Positions 23,208 to 30,793 of a stretch of 35,426 nucleotides of DNA are shown one piece after another; position 1 is the first letter of the stretch; each line of letters starts with the position of its first letter. The translations under genes were made by a program, and so were the position numbers. The DNA is taken from NCBI RefSeq assembly GCF_003389455.1, contig NZ_QUAC01000148.1:1-35426 (forward strand), read 5' to 3'. The stretch is from Streptomyces inhibens (GTDB lineage Bacteria; Actinomycetota; Actinomycetes; Streptomycetales; Streptomycetaceae). The notes under the pieces were generated by a model. It saw only the letters and a program-made list of their open reading frames with translations. It was not told the DNA's origin and ran no database searches.

Positions 23208-24022
23208 CGTGACTGTGTCGACCGCAACACGCCCCAGACCACCAGCCGGTAGGTCGAGGTGTACTCCGGCGTACAGGTCGTCAGCGTCAGATACGCGCCG
23301 GGCGCGGTGAAGCGGTAAGCGGGGTGCACGCTGCTGTAGGGGACCTTGGCGAGGACCGTGCCGTCGCCGGGCGTGGTCTCGGGCAGGGTGCGGCGGACGG
23401 CGTAGGTGTAGCGGGCCTCGGCGGTGTCGATGACGACGGTGTCACCGGGCCGCAGCCGGCCGATGTACCGGAACGGTTCACCATGGGTGTTGCGATGCCC
23501 GGCCAGCGCGACATTGCCGGCCTCGCCCGGCTGCGCACTGTGCGGATAGTGCCCGACATAGCCCTTGTTGAGGACCGCGGCCTTGCCGACGCCCTGGGCG
23601 ATGGGGGCGGTGATGCCGATCCGGGGGATGCGGAGGACGGCGTACGCCAGGTCCTGGGGAGGCGGAGGCCGGTCGGTCGCGCGGCGACCTGTCGTATCGG
23701 GCGGAGGGGTGCTTTTGCCGGATCCCCGCGCCCCCGCTCCGTCGTCCTCGGGCGCCGGGGTCGCGGCAGTGGACGGCGGCCGGGCGTGCCACTGCCGCTC
23801 CAGCCGGTCCACCTGGTCCTGTGCCGAGTGCTGCGCCTGACGGTTCGTCCACCACAGCTGGTGGACGACGAGCAGCAGCACTACGGCGCCGAGCGTCACG
23901 GCCAGCTCCGCACCCGTCCACAGCGCCCGCGCGGCACGGGAGCGACGGGTGCGCCGCCCCTGCACGACTACCGGTATCCGCTCCCGCACGCGGGCACCGT
24001 AAGCCCTGCGGGCGCAGGCCAC
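23204..24022 (-). CDS. Class E sortase
   Basis: Transpeptidase that joins LAxTG-type surface proteins to peptidoglycan. 272 residues if started at GTG 24022; GTG 23989 is an alternative and neither has a clear binding site. A basic N-terminus leads to one transmembrane helix (AELAVTLGAVVLLLVVHQLW), so the catalytic domain faces outward. A Pro/Thr/Gly-rich linker follows. Catalytic elements: His in LAGHRNTHG, Cys250 in LTTCTP, Arg259 in YRLVVWG. The TxTC form and linker are those of actinobacterial class E enzymes. No sortase substrate with an LAxTG end was seen in the window. Its end overlaps the start of the DUF3311 gene. Confidence 0.92.
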   Translation of the reverse strand: MACARRAYGARVRERIPVVVQGRRTRRSRAARALWTGAELAVTLGAVVLLLVVHQLWWTNRQAQHSAQDQVDRLERQWHARPPSTAATPAPEDDGAGARGSGKSTPPPDTTGRRATDRPPPPQDLAYAVLRIPRIGITAPIAQGVGKAAVLNKGYVGHYPHSAQPGEAGNVALAGHRNTHGEPFRYIGRLRPGDTVVIDTAEARYTYAVRRTLPETTPGDGTVLAKVPYSSVHPAYRFTAPGAYLTLTTCTPEYTSTYRLVVWGVLRSTQSR

Positions 24023-24058
24023 CAGAGGCAGCGCACACCCTCTGTGCGCTGACGGGTG

Positions 24059-25411
24059 TCAGCCGCCGAAGGCCTGCGAGACGGCGTAGATGCACAGCCC
24101 GGCCAGCGCACCGACGACCGTGCCGTTGATCCTGATGAACTGCAGGTCACGGCCGATGTGCGCCTCGATCTTCTTCGAGGTCTGCTCGGCGTCCCAGCCG
24201 GCGACGGTCTCGGTGATCAGGGAGGTGATCTCGCTCTGATACGTCGTCACCACATAGACGGCCGCGCCCTCCAGCCAGCCGTCCACCTTGCCCTGCAGCC
24301 GCTCCTCGCCGGACAGCCGCCGCCCCAGGGACAGCAGCGCCGCCCGCACCCGCAGCCGCAGTTCGCTGCGCTCGTCCTCGGCGGCGGCCACGATCATCGC
24401 GCGCACCGAGCCCCAGGCCGAGGCGATCAGGTCCTGTACCTCGCCGCGCCCCAGCACCTCCGACTTCAGCCGCTCGACCCTGGCCCTGGTGTCCGGGTCG
24501 GACTGCAGATCGCCCGCGAAGTCCCTCAGGAAGCGGTCGATCGCACCGCGCGCCGGATGCTCGGGCATGTCCCGCATCTCGGTGACGAAGCGCAGCAGCT
24601 CCTTGTAGACCCGGTCGCCCACCTTGCGGTCGACGAAGCGCGGGGTCCATCCGGGGGCGCCGCCGGAGACCGCCGTCATGACGGAGTCGCCGTGCTCGAC
24701 CAGCCAGTCGTGGCCGCGGGTGACGATCAGATCCACCACCCTCTTGTGGCCGCCCTCGGCGACGACCTTCTCCAGCATCGTGCCGATACCGGGCGCGATC
24801 TCCTGGGCGTCCGCGCGGCGGGTGATCGCCTCGCCGACCACCGCCTGCACATCGGAGTCGCGCAGCACGGTCAGCGCGCCGCGCAGCGCGGTGGACAGCT
24901 CGGCGGTGACCCGGTCGGCGTTCTTCGGCTCGGCGAGCCAGCCGCCGAGGCGCCGGCCGATGCCGACGGAGCGCAGCCGACGCCGTACGACCTCACCGGA
25001 GAGGAAGTTCTCTCCGACGAAATCACCCAGGCTCTGACCCAGTTGGTCCTTCTTCGTCGGAATGATGGCGGTGTGCGGGATCGGCAGCCCCATCGGCCGC
25101 TTGAACAGCGCGGTGACCGCGAACCAGTCGGCCAGCGCGCCGACCATGCCGGCCTCCGCGGCCGCCGCGACAAACCCGGTCCAGCCTCCCGCCCCCAAGG
25201 ACCCGGCCCATTTCGCCAGCACATAGACCAGTGCGACGGCCAGCAGCAGGCTGGTGGCCAGCGTCTTCATCCGGCGTACGGCGCGCCGGCGCTCCTCGTC
25301 GGCCACGCCGTACGCGAAGCCGTCGGCCGGCATCGCCCGGCCCGCCGGCACCGCGCCCGCCACCGGGGCCCGCTCCGCATTCGGCGCCATGTCCGCTTTC
25401 GTGCGTTCCAT
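24059..25411 (-). CDS. DUF445 family membrane-associated protein
   Basis: 450 residues from ATG 25411, with GGAG a few bases before; an upstream ATG 25447 would add 12. Two N-terminal hydrophobic segments (TLATSLLLAVALVYVLAKW and the AAEAGMVGALADWFAVTALF motif that marks the family) precede a long helical body with GLPIPHTAIIPTKKDQLGQSLG and repeats of the kind ELLRFVTEMRDMPEHPA, and the chain closes with a C-terminal helix VVGALAGLCIYAVSQAF. DUF445 proteins are conserved membrane-shaping or envelope proteins with no known reaction. The stop lies 36 bp from the sortase start, so it may lead the sortase/DUF3311/symporter transcript. Confidence 0.9.
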   Translation of the reverse strand: MERTKADMAPNAERAPVAGAVPAGRAMPADGFAYGVADEERRRAVRRMKTLATSLLLAVALVYVLAKWAGSLGAGGWTGFVAAAAEAGMVGALADWFAVTALFKRPMGLPIPHTAIIPTKKDQLGQSLGDFVGENFLSGEVVRRRLRSVGIGRRLGGWLAEPKNADRVTAELSTALRGALTVLRDSDVQAVVGEAITRRADAQEIAPGIGTMLEKVVAEGGHKRVVDLIVTRGHDWLVEHGDSVMTAVSGGAPGWTPRFVDRKVGDRVYKELLRFVTEMRDMPEHPARGAIDRFLRDFAGDLQSDPDTRARVERLKSEVLGRGEVQDLIASAWGSVRAMIVAAAEDERSELRLRVRAALLSLGRRLSGEERLQGKVDGWLEGAAVYVVTTYQSEITSLITETVAGWDAEQTSKKIEAHIGRDLQFIRINGTVVGALAGLCIYAVSQAFGG

Positions 25412-25716
25412 CCGCTCCACCGCTCCCACCGTGCCCCCGCCATCCATACGGCCTGTCCCACGCCGCACGTCCGGCCGCCGATCCGGCCGTATGTCCCACT
25501 GTGACCTACTCCCGGAACGAACCACGAGTTCCCCACGTCCATGCCATGACGGCATCGAGTCCGGGCCGGGCCGGCACCGAGCGGGGCGCCGGGCGGCTCC
25601 CCGGAGGTCCGTGGGATCATGGAGGACCGATCGGACCGCAACGGTGCCGCTGATCATCCGCTGCCCTTGCCCGCCCGGAGCGAGTTGCTCCGCTTTACCC
25701 AGGAGACCTCTCCCGC
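25412..25716. other. Divergent promoter gap
   Basis: No supported gene. It holds the start regions of the DUF445 gene and the SGNH hydrolase gene. One GGAAC/GTTCC pair (25514-25518, 25528-25532) may be part of a sigma-factor or repressor site, but on its own this is weak. Confidence 0.4.
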
Positions 25717-27027
25717 ATGACGAAAAGTGTGGGTTACGCCCTGCTCGCCGGTCTGGCGGCGGTGGTGATGCTGATCTCGACCGCGATATTCGTCGGCTTC
25801 GGCGGCGACGGCGACGGACCGGGCAGCTCTCCGCACAAGCCGCGCGATCCGGTGGCACCGGCGGTCTCCGGACAGTGGGTCGGCACCTGGTCGGCGGCCG
25901 CGGCGGCGGCCGAGCCCGGCACCCTGGACGGCTACGCGGGAATGTCGATACGCAATGTCGTGCACACCAGCGTCGGCGGCACCGGCGTCCGTATCCAGCT
26001 CTCCAACCTCTACGGCACCCGCCCGCTGGTGGTCAGCCACGCCTCGCTGGCGCTGGCCGCGGCCCCCAGCAACCCCACCGCCGCGACCGGCACCATGCGC
26101 CGGCTGGCTTTCGGCGGCAAGCCCGCGGTGACCATCCCGGCGGGCGGCGCGGTCACCAGCGACCCGACCCGGCTGAAGGTGCCGGCCGACGCCGACCTCC
26201 TGGTCACCACGTACTCCCCCTCCCCCTCGGGCCCCGCCACCTACCACCCGTACGCCCGCCAGACCTCTTACCTGGCACGCGGCGACCGCGCCGAGGACGC
26301 CACCGGCGCCGCCTACACCGAGCAGAGCCCCTACTGGCGCTATCTGACCGGCGTGGACGTATGGAGCACCGAGGCCCGCGGCTCGGTCGTCGCCATCGGC
26401 GACTCGATCACCGACGGCATCACCTCCACCGCGGGCGCCAACCACCGCTGGACGGACTTCCTCGCAGCAAGGCTGCGCAACGAGCCCGGCGCGCCCCGCT
26501 ACGGCGTCCTCAACCAGGGCATCAGCGGCAACCGCCTGCTGGTCAACGGCAGCAGGTTCTCGCCGAACAACGGGCCCAGCGTGCTGTCCCGCCTGGACCG
26601 CGACGCGCTCTCGCGCACCGGCGTGAAGGCGGTGATCGTCGAGATCGGGCTGAACGACCTGTTCAAGTCCCCGCGCCAGCTCGACCCGCAGAAGATCGTC
26701 GCGGGCATGCGGGAGATCGTCCGCGAGGCGCACGCCCGCGGACTGCGGGTCACCGGCAGCACCCTTACGCCGTTCGGCGGACACCGCGGTTACTCCACCC
26801 AGCTGAATTCGGTCCGCGAACAGGTCAACCGCCTCATCCGCTCCGGCACCGTCTACGACGAGGTCGTCGACTTCGACAAGGCGCTGCGCGACCCGTCCGC
26901 ACCGGTCCGCCTGCGGCCCGCCTACGACTCCGGCGACCACCTCCACCCGAGCGACGAGGGCTTCCTGGCCATGGCCAACGCCGTAAACCTCAACCACCTC
27001 AGGCAGTCGGCGCCCGCGTCGCTGTAA
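25717..27027 (+). CDS. Secreted SGNH/GDSL hydrolase
   Basis: 436 residues, an exported esterase or lipase-like enzyme. The N-terminus is a signal or anchor helix (VGYALLAGLAAVVMLISTAIF). About residues 50-215 form a beta-rich accessory domain (GQWVGTWSAA, VRIQLSNLYGTRPLVV). The hydrolase domain follows, with block I AIGDSITDG (nucleophile Ser), block II LNQGISGNR, block III IGLNDL and block V SGDHLHPSDEG (Asp and His). This N-domain/SGNH order is common in Streptomyces secreted acyl-esterases active on carbohydrate esters or lipids. ATG 25717 has AGGAGA about 10 bases upstream. Stands alone, convergent with the DUF1707 gene. Confidence 0.9.
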   Translation: MTKSVGYALLAGLAAVVMLISTAIFVGFGGDGDGPGSSPHKPRDPVAPAVSGQWVGTWSAAAAAAEPGTLDGYAGMSIRNVVHTSVGGTGVRIQLSNLYGTRPLVVSHASLALAAAPSNPTAATGTMRRLAFGGKPAVTIPAGGAVTSDPTRLKVPADADLLVTTYSPSPSGPATYHPYARQTSYLARGDRAEDATGAAYTEQSPYWRYLTGVDVWSTEARGSVVAIGDSITDGITSTAGANHRWTDFLAARLRNEPGAPRYGVLNQGISGNRLLVNGSRFSPNNGPSVLSRLDRDALSRTGVKAVIVEIGLNDLFKSPRQLDPQKIVAGMREIVREAHARGLRVTGSTLTPFGGHRGYSTQLNSVREQVNRLIRSGTVYDEVVDFDKALRDPSAPVRLRPAYDSGDHLHPSDEGFLAMANAVNLNHLRQSAPASL

Positions 27028-27063
27028 GGAGGCGCTCACGCGAACGGAGCAGCCGCCGCGGCC

Positions 27064-27762
27064 TCAGCCCAGTTCCTTGTGCCGGCCGCGCTCCTCGGCG
27101 TCGAGGCGGCGCTGTTCCTCCTTGAGGCGGCGCCGCTCGGCCTTGAGGAGTCTGCGTTCGACGTTCACGCCGCCCATCAGGGCCAGGCCCTTGACGATCA
27201 CGCGGGGTGCGCCGGGTTCGCCCGGTACCCCGTCCTCCGCGGAGTCGAAGCCGCCCATGATGCCGAGGCCGCGCACATCGACCTCGACGCCGGGCGGCAC
27301 CACGATGTTCACCCCGCCCATGACGGCCCAGCAGTTGATGACGACCTCGGGGCCGGCGAAGTGCGCCTCGCGCAGGTCGATCTCGCCGCCGCCCATGCAG
27401 CAGACGGCCGTGAAGCGGCGCCCGATCGTCCACCGCCCCTTGCGCTGGAAGCCGCCCAGGATGCCGACGCCCGCCGCGGCCCCTTCCGTACCGCTCACAA
27501 TCCGCTCGGACCAGGCCGTCGGCGCACCGCTGTCCTTGCGCAGCGACAGTCGCGCGGAGGCGACCGGCGGCCCCGCGGCCGCCGGCAGATCGGCGGTGAT
27601 GGGCTCCAACTCCCCGTACGTACGCGCCTTGTACGTCGCTTCGAGCCGCTCGTCGAACTCCTCCATCACCAGCCGCCCCTCCGCGAGGGCATCGCGCAGG
27701 ATCTCGGCGACCCGCTCGCGGTCGGCGTCGGAGGCCCGCAACTCGGGGAGTTCTTCAGTCAT
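27064..27762 (-). CDS. DUF1707 protein with LiaF-like C-terminal domain
   Basis: 232 residues. The N-terminal DUF1707 motif LRASDADRERVAEILRDAL, then GRLVMEEFDERLEATYKART, is followed by a beta-repeat region with three copies of a GG-containing strand (VGILGGFQRK, AVCCMGGGEIDL, GLGIMGGFDS, LALMGGVNVE), as in the cell-wall-stress (LiaF/VraT-like) DUF2154 domain. The C-terminus is a charged, probably coiled coil (KAERRRLKEEQRRLDAEER). No signal peptide or membrane helix, so it is likely cytoplasmic. DUF1707 proteins with such domains are widespread in actinobacteria; the sensor role is inferred from the LiaF family, not shown. Confidence 0.87.
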   Translation of the reverse strand: MTEELPELRASDADRERVAEILRDALAEGRLVMEEFDERLEATYKARTYGELEPITADLPAAAGPPVASARLSLRKDSGAPTAWSERIVSGTEGAAAGVGILGGFQRKGRWTIGRRFTAVCCMGGGEIDLREAHFAGPEVVINCWAVMGGVNIVVPPGVEVDVRGLGIMGGFDSAEDGVPGEPGAPRVIVKGLALMGGVNVERRLLKAERRRLKEEQRRLDAEERGRHKELG

Positions 27763-27800
27763 ACGAACAGATTACGGCGTGCCGGATCGATCGGTGCGAA

Positions 27801-28811
27801 TCACGCCGGATCGGCCGCCGCGCGCCCCTCGGGGACCCGGCCGCCGGCGTACAGCGTCGCGATCACATCCTCGATGTCCGGCTCCCGCACCGACAGATCC
27901 ACCAGCGGATAGCGCTCGGCGACCGCGGCGACCAGCGGCGCCGCGCTCTGCGCCGCAGGGAACGCCAGCCACTGGCGGGGGCCCTCCACCTTGACCGTAC
28001 GGGCCCCCGGTACGCCCTCGATCGGCGGCAGCTCGCGCTCCAGGTCGACCACCAGGGTCCGTTCGCCGTCCCCGGCGGCCCGCAGCCCGTCCAGCCCGCC
28101 GTCGTAGACCAGGTGCCCGTGGTCGATGACCATCACCCGGCGGCACAGCTGCTCGATGTCGGTCAGGTCATGGGTGGTCAGCAGGACCGTGGTGCCCCGT
28201 TCGGCGTTCACCTCGCGCAGGAATGCGCGCACCTTCGCCTTGCTGATCACATCGAGGCCGATGGTCGGCTCGTCGAGATAGAGCACCTCGGGGTCGTGCA
28301 GCAGCGCCGCCGCGATATCGCCGCGCATCCGCTGCCCCAGCGACAACTGCCGTACCGGTACGGACAGCAGCGGGCCCAGGTCCAGCAGTTCGATGCAGCG
28401 GTCCAGGTTGGCGCGGTAGACGGCGTCCGGGACCCGGTACATCCGCCGCACCAGCTCGTAGGAGTCCTTCAGCGGCAGGTCCCACCACAGCGTGGTGCGC
28501 TGGCCGAACACCACCCCGATCCGGCGGGCGAGCCGGGTCCGCTCCCGCGCCGGGTCGATACCGGCGACCCGGAGCCGGCCGCCGCTGGGCACCAGAATGC
28601 CCGTCAGCATCTTGATGGTGGTGGACTTCCCGGCGCCGTTCGGCCCGATGTAGCCGACCATCTCGCCGCGCGGCACCTGGAAGGTGATGCCGTCCACGGC
28701 GCGCACCTCGTGGCGCACCCGCCGCAGCCGGCCCGCCTTGCGCCGCACCGAGAAGACCTTCTCGACGCCGTCCACCTCGATCAGCTGCTCCGCCGCGGCA
28801 GCACCGCTCAT
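27801..28811 (-). CDS. ABC transporter ATP-binding protein (exporter type)
   Basis: 336 residues from ATG 28811, with GGAGGG before it. Energises the two permeases upstream. Seen: Walker A GPNGAGKST, Q-loop VFGQRTTLWWDLP, signature LSLGQRMRGD, Walker B VLYLDEPTIGLD, switch His in TTHD. The LWWDLPLKDSYELVRRMY segment between Q-loop and signature is typical of ATPases paired with DUF990/PF06182-like permeases (viologen/antibiotic exporter type). The C-terminal 90 residues are a regulatory tail. Gene order permease, permease, ATPase on the minus strand with short gaps makes a complete exporter. Confidence 0.93.
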   Translation of the reverse strand: MSGAAAAEQLIEVDGVEKVFSVRRKAGRLRRVRHEVRAVDGITFQVPRGEMVGYIGPNGAGKSTTIKMLTGILVPSGGRLRVAGIDPARERTRLARRIGVVFGQRTTLWWDLPLKDSYELVRRMYRVPDAVYRANLDRCIELLDLGPLLSVPVRQLSLGQRMRGDIAAALLHDPEVLYLDEPTIGLDVISKAKVRAFLREVNAERGTTVLLTTHDLTDIEQLCRRVMVIDHGHLVYDGGLDGLRAAGDGERTLVVDLERELPPIEGVPGARTVKVEGPRQWLAFPAAQSAAPLVAAVAERYPLVDLSVREPDIEDVIATLYAGGRVPEGRAAADPA

Positions 28812-28861
28812 CACGTGCCCTCCTTTGTCGTCCCCGTTGCGATACGGCACCTGATGCCTCG

Positions 28862-29716
28862 TCAGCTGCCGGTGCTGCGGTACGCCCGGAGCCCGAACCG
28901 CCAGGCCACCGCGGCACCCGCGCACATCAGCGCCGCCACCACGGGCCCCAGGAAGTCCGCCCAGCCCGGCAGCCCCAGCGGATCGGGCCGGCCCAGCAGC
29001 CGCAGCGCGGGCAGCCAGTTCACAAAGGCCAGCGGGACGAGGAAGGTGACCCCGCGCACCAGGTCCTTGGCGAACACCGTCGGCGGGTACTGCAGCATGG
29101 CGTTGCCGCCGTAGGTGAAGGAGTTCTGCACCTCGGCCGCGTCCTGCGCCCAGAACTGGAAGGCGGCCCCCGCGGTGAACACCGCCCCGAAGATGGCCGT
29201 TCCGCAGACGGCCATCAACGGCACCATCAGCATCCGGCCCACCGTCCAGTCCACGTCGAGACGGGTCAGCGACCAGCCGAGCACCAGCAGCGACTGGGTG
29301 ATCCGGCCCAGCCGGCGCAGCGCGAAACGGTCGGCGGCGACCTGCGCGAAGACCGGTGCCGGGCGCAGCAGCAGGGTGTCGAGGGTGCCGTCACGGACCC
29401 GCCGGCCCAGCCGGTCCATACTGCCCAGCAGCAGATCCGCCAGGCCCAGCGAGACCCCGGACGTGCCGTACAGAAAGGCCACTTCGGGCAGCGAGAATCC
29501 GCCGAGGGCGTCGATCTGCGAGAACATCAGCATGATCGCGACGAAGTCCAGGGCGGTGGCGGCGAAGTTGCCGAACGCCATCATCACGAACGACGCCCGG
29601 TAGGCGAGGGTGGAGCGCACCCACATCCCTACGATCAGCCCGTACGCGCGCAGCCCCTGAGCCATCGCCGCCCCCCGGCCGCCGCCCACGCCGTCCGCCG
29701 GCCCGTCGCTAGCCAC
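28862..29716 (-). CDS. ABC-2 family exporter permease
   Basis: 284 residues from GTG 29716, which overlaps the stop of the preceding permease; an internal ATG 29665 gives 267 residues, closer to the usual family length. Six hydrophobic segments, including YRASFVMMAFGNFAATALDFVAIMLMF and the conserved GTLDTLLLRPAPVFAQVAADRF coupling region facing the ATPase. PF06182-like. It pairs with the permease at 29709 and the ATPase at 27801; the exported substrate is unknown. Confidence 0.88.
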   Translation of the reverse strand: MASDGPADGVGGGRGAAMAQGLRAYGLIVGMWVRSTLAYRASFVMMAFGNFAATALDFVAIMLMFSQIDALGGFSLPEVAFLYGTSGVSLGLADLLLGSMDRLGRRVRDGTLDTLLLRPAPVFAQVAADRFALRRLGRITQSLLVLGWSLTRLDVDWTVGRMLMVPLMAVCGTAIFGAVFTAGAAFQFWAQDAAEVQNSFTYGGNAMLQYPPTVFAKDLVRGVTFLVPLAFVNWLPALRLLGRPDPLGLPGWADFLGPVVAALMCAGAAVAWRFGLRAYRSTGS

Positions 29717-30518
29717 CGTGCACCACCACCTTCCGGGTCGCCGCCGTCTGCACCAGCCGGCCCAGCGCCAGCAGCGCCACACCCCACGCCGCCTGGAACA
29801 GCAGCCCCGACGCCAGCGTGGCCCCGCTCCGCGCGCCGACCAGCACATCGGCCGGCACCTGCAGGATCCCCGCCCACGGCAGCAGCTGGGCGAGGGCACC
29901 GAAGTCGCCGGGGAAGACCCGCAGCGGCAGCACCATCCCCGAGAAGAACATGCAGGCCAGCCCGCTGATCAGAGCCAGCCCCGAGCCGTCCAGCAGCCAG
30001 AACGACGCCAGCGCGACCAGATACCGCAGCGCGAAACTGACGACCACGCCGAGCGTCACGGACAGCAGGAACCAGCCCCACGTCAGCGGATCGGAGGGCA
30101 GCGCCAGCGGGAAGACCAGGGCGCCCACCGCCATCGGCGCCACCCCCCGGCCGATCAGCTGCAACGCGGCCCGCCCCAGATCCGCGGCCAGCCACCACAG
30201 CTGCAGATCCGCCGGCCGGTAGAGGTCCACCGCGATATCGCCGCTACGGATCCGCTCCTGCAACTCGTCGATGCCACCGCCGGCCATCAGCGCCGAGGCC
30301 GCCAGCAGCGCCTGCGCCGTCCAGACGAACGTCAACGCCTGCGCCTGGTCGTAGCCGCCCAGATGCGGCCGGGCGTCCCACAGGGCGATATAGGTGTAGG
30401 CGACGATGAAGCCGAAAACGGTGTTGGTGAACACGCCCGCCACCGTGGCGATCCGATACGTGGCGTACCGCCGGAAGCTGCCGGCCGCCACCGCCACACT
30501 CCACACAGTCGCGCTCAC
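29709..30518 (-). CDS. ABC-2 family exporter permease
   Basis: 269 residues. GTG 30518 was chosen (VSATVWSVAVAAGSFRRY); a TTG at 30548 would add ten residues without support. Six transmembrane segments, among them VAGVFTNTVFGFIVAYTYIALW and TLGVVVSFALRYLVALASFWLL, with the cytoplasmic coupling stretch RIRSGDIAVDLYRPADLQLWWLAADLGR, parallel to the partner permease. First gene of the three-gene exporter unit; the 275-bp gap before it also holds the promoter of the divergent penicillin-binding protein gene. Confidence 0.88.
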   Translation of the reverse strand: MSATVWSVAVAAGSFRRYATYRIATVAGVFTNTVFGFIVAYTYIALWDARPHLGGYDQAQALTFVWTAQALLAASALMAGGGIDELQERIRSGDIAVDLYRPADLQLWWLAADLGRAALQLIGRGVAPMAVGALVFPLALPSDPLTWGWFLLSVTLGVVVSFALRYLVALASFWLLDGSGLALISGLACMFFSGMVLPLRVFPGDFGALAQLLPWAGILQVPADVLVGARSGATLASGLLFQAAWGVALLALGRLVQTAATRKVVVHGG

Positions 30519-30793
30519 CCGCCCTGCTCTCGTCGGACAGCAAAGCACCGGAGCCTAGGTCGTGAACGCGGCGGGCACCATCGAATTATCACCGGTTCGG
30601 GTGAGCGAGGGGCGCCAATCAGCCGGTCAGGTGGCGGTCTCAGGTGCGCGCCACCCCGCCCGACCGGGACACATGATGCGAGAGTTTCCCAACGGGCGAC
30701 AGTTGCTTTTCCGGCGTACGGCGCGAACCCCCTGATACGACACCGATCCGCCGCAGTACAACCTTCGGCGGCGGCCGAGGAGTCCATACAGAC

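Noticed and set aside
25514..25532. GGAAC/GTTCC pair as an ECF sigma promoter
   Set aside because: No matching -10 element at a proper distance was recognised; kept only as a note in the gap entry.
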